A stretch of DNA of 50,863 bases from Curvibacter sp. GWA2_63_95 (GTDB lineage Bacteria > Pseudomonadota > Gammaproteobacteria > Burkholderiales > Burkholderiaceae_C), in the NCBI GenBank assembly GCA_001795455.1, contig MGPB01000013.1, positions 1-50,863 of the forward strand, given 5' to 3'. Shown piece after piece: positions 9,928-17,816 of this stretch. The notes under the pieces were generated by a model that saw only the letters and a list, made by a program, of their open reading frames with translations, was not told where the DNA came from and made no database searches. Every line of letters starts with the position of its first letter. Positions within the stretch are counted from its first letter, which is position 1. Position numbers and translations under genes: made by a program.

Positions 9928-11157
9928 TCAGTCTAGCACTGCATCGCGAAGGCCTCTGGGGCTGCGAGACAGGGTGCCACGCCGCTCCAGCAGCACCGAG
10001 GCCGCAAACACAAACAGACCAATGAACGACAGGAAGGCCCCCACATACCCCGTGGCGGCGTAGCCGTAGCCCCATGCAATGGCCAATCCCCCCAGCCAGG
10101 CACCCAAGGCGTTGGCAATATTGAAGGCGGAATGCATGGACGCAGCCGCCAGCGTCTGGCCGTCGGCCGCCACATCCATCAGCCGCGTCTGGATGGCCGG
10201 GCCGGCCGCAAAGGTGCAACCAATCAGAAACGAGGTGAGGCACAGCATCCACGGCGACGCAGCAGTGAGGCTGAACAACGTCATCACCACGATGTTGAAC
10301 ACCAACATGCCGCCGATGGTGCCCATGAGCGCAATGTCGGCCAGCTTGGAGCCCACCACGTTGCCCACATTCATGCCGATGCCGAACAGCACCATGATCA
10401 ACGGAATCATGCCCGCCGGCATGTGCGCCACCTCGGTGGCCGTGCTGGCAACGTAAGAGAAGATGGCGAACATGCCGCCAAAACCGGTGGCCGCGAGTGT
10501 GAGGGTGAGCAACACCTGCGGGTGGGTAAACGCCACCAACTCGCGCACCACGCCAGCCCCCTCTGAAGGTTTGTCACGCGGCAGGTAAATCCAGATCAGC
10601 GTCACCGTCAATACGCTGATGAGCCCCACCGCCAGGAACATGACGCGCCAACTGAGGTACTGCCCAAACAGCGCCATGACGGGGGTGCCGATCAGCGTCG
10701 CGCCGGTCAGCCCCAGCATCACATAACCCACCGTGCGGGCCCGCATGTCCAGCGGAACCAAAGATGCCGCCACCAGCGCGGAGACACCAAAGTAAGCGCC
10801 GTGTGGCAGGCCTGACAAAAAGCGCAACACGATGAAGCTCACAAAATCTGGCGCCAGCGCACTGGCGAAGTTGCCCACGGTGAACACCGCCATGAGGATC
10901 AGCAGCAGCGTGCGCCGGGACGACTTGGCACCCGCGATGGCAATGATTGGCGCGCCCACCACCACGCCCAGGGCGTAGGCGCTGATGACATAACCGGCCT
11001 GCGGAGTGGTCACCGCAAAGGTGCGGGCCACATCGGGCAGCAGGCCCATGATGGCGAATTCACCGGTGCCAATGGCGAAGCCGCCACAGGCCAGTGCGAC
11101 GATGACCAAAACAATTTGCAGCCGTGTCAGCACGGGGGACTCTTCTGTCGCAACCAT
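9928..11157 (-). CDS. MFS transporter, DHA1/AraJ-like
   Basis: 409 residues with about 12 hydrophobic segments. The signature GFAIGTGEFAIMGLLPDVA opens the protein, and SSRR between helices 2 and 3 with RFLSGLPHGAYFG in helix 4 fit the DHA1 drug/sugar efflux group. The second half starts near FTHPQVLLTLTL. The substrate cannot be assigned. It is the first gene of the apparent MFS-deaminase-ypfJ operon and lies upstream of, and co-directional with, none of the purine genes in a strict operon (166-base gap to guaD). Confidence 0.88.
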   Translation of the reverse strand: MVATEESPVLTRLQIVLVIVALACGGFAIGTGEFAIMGLLPDVARTFAVTTPQAGYVISAYALGVVVGAPIIAIAGAKSSRRTLLLILMAVFTVGNFASALAPDFVSFIVLRFLSGLPHGAYFGVSALVAASLVPLDMRARTVGYVMLGLTGATLIGTPVMALFGQYLSWRVMFLAVGLISVLTVTLIWIYLPRDKPSEGAGVVRELVAFTHPQVLLTLTLAATGFGGMFAIFSYVASTATEVAHMPAGMIPLIMVLFGIGMNVGNVVGSKLADIALMGTIGGMLVFNIVVMTLFSLTAASPWMLCLTSFLIGCTFAAGPAIQTRLMDVAADGQTLAAASMHSAFNIANALGAWLGGLAIAWGYGYAATGYVGAFLSFIGLFVFAASVLLERRGTLSRSPRGLRDAVLD

Positions 11158-11275
11158 GGTTTCCTTGGGAGGGGCGGTGGGTCACACCGTAAGGCAGGGG
11201 CGGGGCCAGCGCTTGCGCACCGACCCGCCGCGGGTCTCGAACTATACGGGATTACCCTTAACCCCACCTAGCAAC

Positions 11276-11330
11276 GCTACTAAATCAGGAGCTGCTCGCG
11301 CAACATCCACGGGGGCTAGAGGCCTAAAAG
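11276..11330 (+). repeat. Dispersed repeat, copy b (guaD-MFS gap)
   Basis: Blocks GCTACTAAATCAGGAGCTG, CTCGCGCAACATCCAC and GGGGGCTAGAGGCC. It fills the end of the 11158-11323 gap and reaches 7 bases into guaD, so it supplies the guaD stop codon. The rest of the gap has no other clear feature. Confidence 0.8.
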
Positions 11331-12649
11331 GCTTGAGAAATGACGGTTTGCTCGACCAGGCGGTCATCGCCCAGCACGATCAGCGAGAACAGCAGCTCGT
11401 CCAGATTGGACGCCAGCGCCGTCTTGCGGGTTAGCAGCGGTGTGGCTTGCGGGTTGATGACGATGAAGTCGGCCTCGCAACCCGGCAGCAGGTTGCCCAC
11501 CGCAGGTCCTCCGTTCGCACCGTCCAGGCCCAAAGCAGCTGCCGCACCTGCCGTGTGCTGCCACCACAGGTGCTGGGGCGAGAGCGACAGGCCGGGCTTG
11601 GTCTGGCCTTCGCGGCCCACGTAATACGCGGCCAACATGGTGTGGAAGGGGCTGAACGAGGTGCCGCCCCCCACATCGCTGGCCAGGCCGTACTGGTAAC
11701 CGACACGGTTGGCACCCTCGTAGTCGAAGAACCCGCTGCCCAGAAACAGGTTGCTGGTCGGGCTGACGGCCGCCGCGGCGCCGGTGTCGCGCATCAGCGC
11801 GCGGTCGTCGTCGTCAAAGTGGATGCAGTGGGCGTAGATCGCGCGTTCGCGCATCAGGCCGAAGTCGTCGTAGGTGGCCAGGTAGCTGCGAGATGCCGGG
11901 AACAGTTCGCGCGCCCAGGTGATCTCGTCCTTGTTCTCGGCCACGTGGCTTTGGATCCAGACATCACCGTACTGCTGGGCCAGCTCGCCCGCGCCGCGCA
12001 ACTGGGCATCGGTGCTGGTGGGGGTAAAGCGCGGGGTGATGGCGTAGCCCAACCGGTCCACGCCGTGCCAGCGCTGGATCAGCGCCTCGGTGTCGCGCAG
12101 GCTCTGCTCGGTGCCGCTCACACTGCCCTGCCCCTGGTTCAACAAATCGGCCGGCGCGTGGCGGTCCATCAGGCACAGGCCGGTGATCAGGCGCATCTTC
12201 TGGGCCTGGGCCTCGGCAAACAGGGCGTTGACCGACTCCACATGCGAAGTGGCAAAGGTGAGCGCGCTGGTCACACCGTTGCGCAGCAACTCTGCTACAA
12301 AAAAAGTAGCTGCTTGCGCACTGTAGTCGGGGGCTGCAAAGCGTTTTTCTTCTGGAAAGGTGTAATTTTCCAGCCACGGAAGTAAACCGGAAGCAGGCGA
12401 GCCGATGACGTTGGTCTGCGGGTAGTGGATGTGCAGGTCGATAAAACCCGGCGCGATGATGCGGCCCGGGAAATGCTGCACGGCCAGTTGCGGGTACTGC
12501 GGCGCGACGGCGCTGTAGGCGCCGATGGCCTGCACCACCTGGGTGCCTTGGGCATTGGGGCCGACAACCAGCAGGCCATCGGTTTCAAAACGGGCCTGCC
12601 CCGGTGCATCGGGGGCAAACCACAAAAGGGAGGCACGGTAAGCTTTCAT
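11324..12649 (-). CDS. guaD: Guanine deaminase
   Basis: Converts guanine to xanthine and ammonia; amidohydrolase superfamily. 441 residues from MKAYRASLLWF. Metal motif HIH at residues 73-75 within PGFIDLHIHYPQT, then ELLRNGVTSAL, QSHVAENKDEI, YAHCIHFDD and the C-terminal LASDVGGGTSFS. A start further upstream would add MDIAALRYMLAR; I prefer 12649 because guanine deaminases begin near KAYRA, although no clear ribosome site is visible. A dispersed repeat (12294-12341) is read antisense inside the N-terminal half where homologues have a helix of similar length. It lies 87 bases downstream of queD on the same strand. Its product xanthine is the substrate of xdhAB. Confidence 0.93.
   Translation of the reverse strand: MKAYRASLLWFAPDAPGQARFETDGLLVVGPNAQGTQVVQAIGAYSAVAPQYPQLAVQHFPGRIIAPGFIDLHIHYPQTNVIGSPASGLLPWLENYTFPEEKRFAAPDYSAQAATFFVAELLRNGVTSALTFATSHVESVNALFAEAQAQKMRLITGLCLMDRHAPADLLNQGQGSVSGTEQSLRDTEALIQRWHGVDRLGYAITPRFTPTSTDAQLRGAGELAQQYGDVWIQSHVAENKDEITWARELFPASRSYLATYDDFGLMRERAIYAHCIHFDDDDRALMRDTGAAAAVSPTSNLFLGSGFFDYEGANRVGYQYGLASDVGGGTSFSPFHTMLAAYYVGREGQTKPGLSLSPQHLWWQHTAGAAAALGLDGANGGPAVGNLLPGCEADFIVINPQATPLLTRKTALASNLDELLFSLIVLGDDRLVEQTVISQAF
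12294..12341 (+). repeat. Dispersed repeat, copy c (inside guaD, antisense)
   Basis: Blocks GCTACAAAAAAAGTAGCTG, CTTGCGCACTGTAG and TCGGGGGCTGCAAAGC. On the coding (minus) strand it encodes part of the DYSAQAATFFVA helix region of guanine deaminase without breaking the frame. Confidence 0.6.
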
Positions 12650-12736
12650 GCGGGCAAGCATATATCGCAGCGCAGCAATGTCCATACCACGGCACGCATA
12701 GCCCCTATGGATTTACACGCAGCCGCGCCAAGGCCT

Positions 12737-13141
12737 TCAGGCGCGCAAGGTGCAACTGTCGCCAATGCCTTCGCGCCACACGCGCACCTGCCACAAGCCG
12801 CTGAATTCCACTGCCATGGCGCGCCAGATGAAGGCAGCCAGGTTTTCCAGCGTAGGCGGGCCCAGGTCTTCCACTTCGTCCAGCAGGTGGTGGTCCAGGC
12901 GCGGGCGCAGCACGGCGATGGCGTTGCGCAGGTGGCCCAGGTCCACCACCATGCCGGTGTCTTCGTCGGCATTGCCGGCCACGCTGATTTCGGCGTGGTA
13001 CGTGTGGCCGTGGATGCGGCGGCTGCCAGCCACCTCCTCCGCGTCGTCCAGCGTGCGCTTGAGGGTGTGGGCGGCGTCAAAGAAAAACTTCTGGCTCACC
13101 TCGCAGCGGCGCGGAATGGGGATGGCGGGTGCTTGGGTCAT
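12737..13141 (-). CDS. queD: 6-carboxytetrahydropterin synthase
   Basis: Makes 6-carboxy-5,6,7,8-tetrahydropterin from dihydroneopterin triphosphate, the first committed step to preQ0 and queuosine. 134 residues. Zinc ligands are H25 (FDAAHTL) and the HGH at 44-46 (RRIHGHTYH); later DLGHLRNA and LDHHLLDEV are family segments, with the WREG near the C-terminus. It lacks a Cys in the usual active-site position that I can place with confidence. It overlaps the queE stop by 4 bases (ATGA at 13138-13141), so the pair is translationally coupled. Confidence 0.93.
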   Translation of the reverse strand: MTQAPAIPIPRRCEVSQKFFFDAAHTLKRTLDDAEEVAGSRRIHGHTYHAEISVAGNADEDTGMVVDLGHLRNAIAVLRPRLDHHLLDEVEDLGPPTLENLAAFIWRAMAVEFSGLWQVRVWREGIGDSCTLRA

Positions 13142-13773
13142 CGGATGCCTGTGATCTTGTGGGTTTGCAGGGACAGGCGCCACTGCGGGCGCTCCAGGCA
13201 TTGCGCAATGCAGGCCCGGGTGTTGTCGGCCCGCAGGAGGTTGTCCATGGGTTGCAGGTAGCGGTGCAAAAAGTCCGCCGCCTCGCACTCGGCCAGCGTG
13301 ATGCCGGCTTGGGGCCACACCAGCTTGAGCTCATGCCCGCTGCGCTGCACCCAGGTGGAGCCCGCCTTGGGGCTCACGCAGATCCAGTCGATGCCCTCGG
13401 GCGCGGCAATCGTGCCATTGGTTTCCACCGCAATCTGGAAGCCCTGCGCGTGCAGCGCCTCAATCAGCGCAGCGTCCACCTGCAGCAACGGCTCCCCCCC
13501 CGTCAGCACCACAAAGCGGTGGGCCGCATCGGTGTCGGGCCACTGCGCAGCAATACGCTCGGCCAATGCCTGGGCGCTTTTGAACTTGCCGCCCAGTGTG
13601 CCGTCGGTGCCCACAAAGTCGGTGTCGCAAAACTGGCAGACGGCGCTGGCACGGTCCTGCTCGCGGCCGGTCCAGAGGTTGCAACCGGCAAAGCGGCAGA
13701 ACACCGCGGGGCGGCCCGCGTTGGAGCCCTCGCCCTGCAGCGTGTAGAAAATTTCTTTAACCTGGTATGTCAT
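13138..13773 (-). CDS. queE: 7-carboxy-7-deazaguanine synthase (radical SAM)
   Basis: Rearranges 6-carboxytetrahydropterin to 7-carboxy-7-deazaguanine. 211 residues. The iron-sulfur cysteines are C31, C46 and C49 (C-x14-C-x2-C), the expanded form of the radical-SAM motif known in Burkholderiales QueE. The segments FYTLQGEGSNAGRPAVFCRF and LTGGEPLLQ (SAM-binding GGE) and VETNGT are diagnostic. It starts 7 bases after the orphan BMP binding-protein gene and overlaps queD, so binding protein, queE and queD look like one transcript. Confidence 0.95.
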   Translation of the reverse strand: MTYQVKEIFYTLQGEGSNAGRPAVFCRFAGCNLWTGREQDRASAVCQFCDTDFVGTDGTLGGKFKSAQALAERIAAQWPDTDAAHRFVVLTGGEPLLQVDAALIEALHAQGFQIAVETNGTIAAPEGIDWICVSPKAGSTWVQRSGHELKLVWPQAGITLAECEAADFLHRYLQPMDNLLRADNTRACIAQCLERPQWRLSLQTHKITGIR

Positions 13774-13780
13774 CGCGGCC

Positions 13781-14884
13781 TCAATGGCTGACCTTGCCCT
13801 GCACGCCGGCCACCAGCCAGTTCATGCTCAGGATGTCGGCGTCGCTCAGGGTCTTGCCTTTAGCGATGGCGAGCTTGCCCTCGTTGTCCAGCACATCGGC
13901 CTTGGCCGCAAAGGGATGCAGCTTGCCCGCCGCAATGTCTTGCTGGCGCTGCAGCACTTCGGCCTGCACCGCCTTGGGCACTTTGCTGCCAAAGTCACCC
14001 ACACGAATCATCCCGTCCTTCACGCCGCCCCAGACATTGCCGCTCTTCCAGCGGCCGTCCAGCACGGCCTGGGTGCGGGCGGTGTAGTAGCTGCCCCACT
14101 GGTGGGTCACGGCCACGATTTGCGCGTCAGGCGCGACCTTGCGCATGTCGGAGTGGTAGGCCACAGCCAGCTTGCCGCGCTCTTGCGCCGCGGCCATCAC
14201 GGCGGTGGAACCGGTATGGAAAGCGATCACGTCCACGCCCTGGTTGAACAAGGTCATGGCGGCATCGCGCTCACGCGGCGGGTTGAACCACTCCCCCAGC
14301 CACAGCACCTTGACCTGGGCCTGCGGGTTGACCGAACGCATGCCCAGTGTGAAAGCGTTGATGCCCTGCAGCACCTCGGGAATGGGAAAACCCGCCACGT
14401 AGCCGGCCAGCTTGCTCCTTGTCATGCGGCCCGCGGCCACACCGGCCAAGTAGCGACCCTCGTAGTAGCGCGCATTGGCCACGGCCACATTGGGCGCAGT
14501 CTTGTAGCCGGTGATGGATTCGAACTTCACGTCCGGAAACTCTTGCGCCACCTTGAGCGTGGGTTCCATATACCCAAAGCTGGGGGTGAAGATGAGCTTG
14601 TGGCCCTGGCGCGCCAGGTCACGGATCACACGTTCGGCATCCGGGCCTTCGGCCACGTTTTCTACGTAAGTGGTCTGCACCTGGGCGCCCAGGGCGGCGG
14701 CCACGGCCTGGCGGCCTGCCTCGTGCTGGCGCACCCAGCCGGCGTCGCCCAGGGGCGCGACGTACAGAAAACCAACCTTGAGCGGCTGGTCTTTGGCAGG
14801 GTCTGTGGTTTGGGAGATGGCGCTGTGGGGTGCGCAAAGAAAACAACAAGCGGCCACGGCAGTGGCTGCGAGGTTTTTATACAT
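13781..14884 (-). CDS. Orphan BMP-family (PnrA-like) ABC substrate-binding protein
   Basis: 367 residues. An N-terminal signal peptide (cleavage probably after SAIS) precedes the BMP domain starting KVGFLYVAPLGDAGWVRQHEAGR. Family segments are GHKLIFTPSFGYMEPTLKVA, ITGYKTAPNVAVANARYYEGRYLAGVAAG and VAYHSDMRKVAPDAQIVA. BMP proteins bind purine nucleosides or related bases. Unlike its paralogue at 23017-24177 it has no obvious lipobox and no permease or ATPase next to it; instead it is followed after 7 bases by queE. It may borrow the membrane part of the 24-28 kb transporter. The promoter should lie in 14885-15006. Confidence 0.9.
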   Translation of the reverse strand: MYKNLAATAVAACCFLCAPHSAISQTTDPAKDQPLKVGFLYVAPLGDAGWVRQHEAGRQAVAAALGAQVQTTYVENVAEGPDAERVIRDLARQGHKLIFTPSFGYMEPTLKVAQEFPDVKFESITGYKTAPNVAVANARYYEGRYLAGVAAGRMTRSKLAGYVAGFPIPEVLQGINAFTLGMRSVNPQAQVKVLWLGEWFNPPRERDAAMTLFNQGVDVIAFHTGSTAVMAAAQERGKLAVAYHSDMRKVAPDAQIVAVTHQWGSYYTARTQAVLDGRWKSGNVWGGVKDGMIRVGDFGSKVPKAVQAEVLQRQQDIAAGKLHPFAAKADVLDNEGKLAIAKGKTLSDADILSMNWLVAGVQGKVSH

Positions 14885-14969
14885 GGTAGTCCTCTACATG
14901 GCCCTGAGACATCACAACCAGCGCTTCAGGGCAGCGGCGCCGGGCGCATATTTTACGCCACACGGCATA

Positions 14970-14988
14970 ATTGAGAATAATTCTTGTT
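14970..14988 (+). promoter_or_regulatory. Fur-box-like site upstream of the Sel1-repeat gene
   Basis: ATTGAGAATAATTCTTGTT contains the palindromic core AGAAT-A-ATTCT and matches the general shape of Fur boxes in betaproteobacteria. It lies 18 bases before the ATG at 15007, where it would block initiation. CATAAT at 14966-14971 could be a -10. Confidence 0.55.
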
Positions 14989-15006
14989 TGAAACGCTTTT
15001 CTCGCC

Positions 15007-15783
15007 ATGCCCACGCCTCACTTGTCATTGCCCGAATCCGCCCACGATCTGGCCCGCTGGACACCTGCCGACTGGCAGAGCGTCATCACAGGGGAACCCA
15101 CCACCTCGGCGCAGTGGATGTTGCACAGTGCCCGCCTGGGCCATGCCGATGCACAAACCATCCTGGGCCAGTGGCTGCTCAACGGCCATGGTCTGGACCG
15201 TGACCCGGTAGGCGCACTGGCCTGGTTCCTGAAAGCGGCCGCACAGGGCCACCCCATGGGCGTCAACATGGCGGGACGCTGTTTTGAGAACGGCTGGGGC
15301 GCCGATGCCGATTGTTTTGCCGCGGCTAATTGGTACCGCCAAGCCGCCACCAAGGGACTGGATGCCGGCATGTACAACTACGCCAACCTGCTCGCCACGG
15401 GCCAGGGCGTGAAGCAGGACGCCGCAGAAGCCCTGCAGTGGTACCGCAAGGCCGCCGCCTTGGGCCATGCCAAGTCCATGACCAAGATCGGCTTCTTTTA
15501 CGAAGACGGCCGGGTGGTGGCGCAAGACAGCGCGGCGGCCTTCACCTGGTTCGAGGGCGGTGCGCGCGGTGGCGACTTTCGTGGCCAGTACAACTACGCC
15601 AGCATGCTGGCAGCGCGCGGCCAGATGGATGTGGCGCTGGAGTGGTTGCGCAAGGTGCCGCTAAGCGCAACCCCTGGCTTCAAACGCTTGGCCGGGGAGC
15701 AACTGCTGCGGTCGCCCCACCCGGCCTTCCGGGCCGTGGGGCAACAAATGCTGGATGCACTGTCCAGCGTGGCAGCGCCTTAA
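15007..15783 (+). CDS. Sel1/TPR-like repeat protein, probably iron-regulated
   Basis: 258 residues with no signal peptide. At least four Sel1-type repeats are visible, for example DPVGALAWFLKAAAQGHPMGVNMAGRC split over residues 62-90, then FAAANWYRQAATKGLDAGMYNYA, AAEALQWYRKAAALGHAKS and SAAAFTWFEGGARGGDFRGQ. Sel1 solenoids are protein-interaction scaffolds. In pseudomonads a similar protein sits beside the iron-regulated piuA/piuC genes; here no receptor or hydroxylase neighbour is present. The Fur-like box at 14970-14988 is the main clue to function. The 3' end overlaps the convergent DUF2917-like gene by 104 bases. Confidence 0.85.
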   Translation: MPTPHLSLPESAHDLARWTPADWQSVITGEPTTSAQWMLHSARLGHADAQTILGQWLLNGHGLDRDPVGALAWFLKAAAQGHPMGVNMAGRCFENGWGADADCFAAANWYRQAATKGLDAGMYNYANLLATGQGVKQDAAEALQWYRKAAALGHAKSMTKIGFFYEDGRVVAQDSAAAFTWFEGGARGGDFRGQYNYASMLAARGQMDVALEWLRKVPLSATPGFKRLAGEQLLRSPHPAFRAVGQQMLDALSSVAAP

Positions 15784-16078
15784 GCAGCCAGGCCAGCACG
15801 CGTGGCAAGGACACGCGCTGCGGCACCAACAGCTCCAGCTCGGCATCCGATTGCGCCACGATGCGCAGCCAGTCGGACACCTGTACCCGGTGCACCGCAC
15901 CGCGTGGCAACGCCATGCGCTTGCTCCACAAACCATCGTCCAGGGCGATGCGCTGCTCCAGCACCACCGCGCCGGTGCTGACCCGAATCACCGTACCCCG
16001 TGGCATGTGTTCAAACAGAGACTGCCCCTGGGCCAGCACACGCTGGCCCAGGGGAAACGATGCGGATCCGCTGGGCAT
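15680..16078 (-). CDS. DUF2917-like small protein
   Basis: 132 residues from MPSGSASFPLGQR. The pattern, a beta-rich domain with GTVIRVSTGAVVLEQRIAL...ALPRGAVHRVQVSDWLRIVAQSDAELELLVP, resembles DUF2917 proteins, often found divergent from PLP-dependent MocR regulators in Burkholderiales, as here. Function unknown; the fold looks cupin-like. The last ~30 residues are read antisense to the Sel1 gene and look like a tail gained by loss of an earlier stop. An upstream extension of the frame exists but overlaps the regulator's promoter region, so I use 16078. Confidence 0.6.
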   Translation of the reverse strand: MPSGSASFPLGQRVLAQGQSLFEHMPRGTVIRVSTGAVVLEQRIALDDGLWSKRMALPRGAVHRVQVSDWLRIVAQSDAELELLVPQRVSLPRVLAWLLKALPRWTVHPAFVAPRPGRPGGATAAVAPRPSV

Positions 16079-16203
16079 AGACCACCTCCGGGTTGCTGCG
16101 TTGAAAGGGCAAAGCGCCTCATCACAAGGGCTTTGTGCACCGGGGAAATCGTAGGGTCCAGCCAGGGTTCGTAACAGGCACAGCGGCGCACTGTCTGGGC
16201 CAG

Positions 16204-16260
16204 AACAGATGCCACACCAGCCATCTGTTACGGTACGGTTTTGACAAATCTGTACCTGTT
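16204..16260. promoter_or_regulatory. Candidate MocR operator in the divergent promoter region
   Basis: AACAGATG (16204-16211) and CATCTGTT (16222-16229) form a perfect 8-bp inverted repeat with a 10-base centre. A third ATCTGT (16248-16253) lies 25 bases further on, giving direct repeats as is common for MocR regulators. TTGACA at 16241-16246 may be a -35. The site sits in the 212-base gap between the DUF2917-like gene and the MocR gene. Confidence 0.5.
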
Positions 16261-16290
16261 CTCCCCACCCCGGATCAAGGACTATCGGCC

Positions 16291-17793
16291 ATGGACACCG
16301 CATTGATCACCACCACAGGACACCGCGCGCCAACCACGGCAGAGCCCATCTACCAGCGCCTGGCCGCGCACTACCGCGGCGCCATCCAGGCGGGGTCATT
16401 GGTGGTGGGGGACCGCATGCCCTCGCTGCGCAGCCTGATGCGCCAACACGAGGTCAGCCTGTCTACCGCCATGCAACTGAGCCGGCAGCTGGAGAGTGAG
16501 GGCTGGCTGGAGGCGCGGCCGCGCTCGGGCTACTTTGTGCGCAAGCCCTTGCGCAACACACTGGCCACGGTGAGCGAGCCACGCATGGATGTCACGCCGG
16601 ACCCGGCGCAGTACGTGGGTATCCATGCGCGTGTGTCCGACTTCATCGCACGCGGCCGGCTGCACATGGTCAAGACCAATCTGGCCGTGGCGCGCTGTGC
16701 ACCCGAGCTTTACCCCGCCGAGGCCCTGAAACTGGCCGCCATGCGGGTGCTGCGCAACCACCCGCAGTTGTTGGTGTCGGCCTCGTCACCGCGGGGCAAC
16801 CCGGTGTTTCGCGCGGTGCTGGCCAAACGCGCGCTGGGCCTGGGGGTGACACTGTCGCCCGATGAGGTACAGATCACCAACGGCTGCATTGAAGCGCTGA
16901 ACCTGGCGCTGCGCGCCGTGGCCCAACCCGGCGACACCATTGCGGTGGAGTCCCCCACCTTCTACGGCCTGCTGCAGGTGCTGGAGGCGCTGGGCCTGCG
17001 TGCGCTGGAAATACCCACCAGTCCGCAGACCGGCATCTCGCTGGACGCGCTGGAAATGGCGATGCAGACCTACGACAACATTAAGGCCGTGGTGGTCGTG
17101 CCGCACCTGCAAAACCCGCTGGGCAGCATCATGCCGGACACCCACAAACAAGGCCTGGTGCAGCTCTGCGAGCGCCAGGGCGTTGCCCTGATTGAAGACG
17201 ACACCTACAGCGAACTGGTCAACGAAAGCACCCGCGGAGATACCCCTCTGCGCGCGATGAAGTCCTGGGACACCACGGGCAACGTGATTTACTGCGCCTC
17301 GTTGCACAAGATCCTGGCGCCTGGTGCCCGTGTGGGCTGGATGGCGGCAGGCCGCTGGCAAGCGCGGGTGGAAATGCTCAAGTTCAGCCAGACCCGTAGC
17401 AACGAAGAGCTGTCACAACTGGCACTGGCCGACTACATGGCCTCGCCCGCCTACGACCGCCATTTGCGCCGACTGCGCAGCACCCTGCATGTGCAGCGCG
17501 AAAAAACGGCGCAGGCCATTGCCAGCTATTTCCCCGAGGGCACCCGCCTGAACGTGCCCGATGGCGGCTTGTCACTGTGGGTGGAGCTGCCGCAAAAGTT
17601 GTCCAGTCGGCGCGTGTTTGACGCCGCCCTGGTGCAGCAGATTTTGGTGACACCGGGGCAGATGTTTTCCAACAGCCTGCGCTTTGACCCCTACCTGCGC
17701 ATCAACTGCGGCTGGCCCCACCAGCACGACGTGGAACAGGGCCTGCGCCGCCTGGGGCAGATCGTGACCACGCTGCTGGAGACCAAGGCTTGA
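16291..17793 (+). CDS. MocR-type PLP-dependent transcriptional regulator
   Basis: 500 residues. A GntR-type winged helix (about 16-85: EPIYQRLAAHYRGAIQAGSL, RMPSLRSLMRQHEVSLSTA) is fused to a fold-type I aminotransferase domain. The PLP lysine is K340 in ASLHKILAPGARVGW, with VESPTFYGLLQVLEALG and VVPHLQNPLGS earlier. Such proteins sense an amine or amino acid through PLP chemistry and control nearby genes; the target here is probably the divergent DUF2917-like gene or itself. The start at 16291 is chosen because the winged helix begins shortly after it; an upstream extension is open but crosses the operator. Confidence 0.92.
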   Translation: MDTALITTTGHRAPTTAEPIYQRLAAHYRGAIQAGSLVVGDRMPSLRSLMRQHEVSLSTAMQLSRQLESEGWLEARPRSGYFVRKPLRNTLATVSEPRMDVTPDPAQYVGIHARVSDFIARGRLHMVKTNLAVARCAPELYPAEALKLAAMRVLRNHPQLLVSASSPRGNPVFRAVLAKRALGLGVTLSPDEVQITNGCIEALNLALRAVAQPGDTIAVESPTFYGLLQVLEALGLRALEIPTSPQTGISLDALEMAMQTYDNIKAVVVVPHLQNPLGSIMPDTHKQGLVQLCERQGVALIEDDTYSELVNESTRGDTPLRAMKSWDTTGNVIYCASLHKILAPGARVGWMAAGRWQARVEMLKFSQTRSNEELSQLALADYMASPAYDRHLRRLRSTLHVQREKTAQAIASYFPEGTRLNVPDGGLSLWVELPQKLSSRRVFDAALVQQILVTPGQMFSNSLRFDPYLRINCGWPHQHDVEQGLRRLGQIVTTLLETKA

Positions 17794-17816
17794 ATGCCCT
17801 GGCCAGAGCCGTTGTC

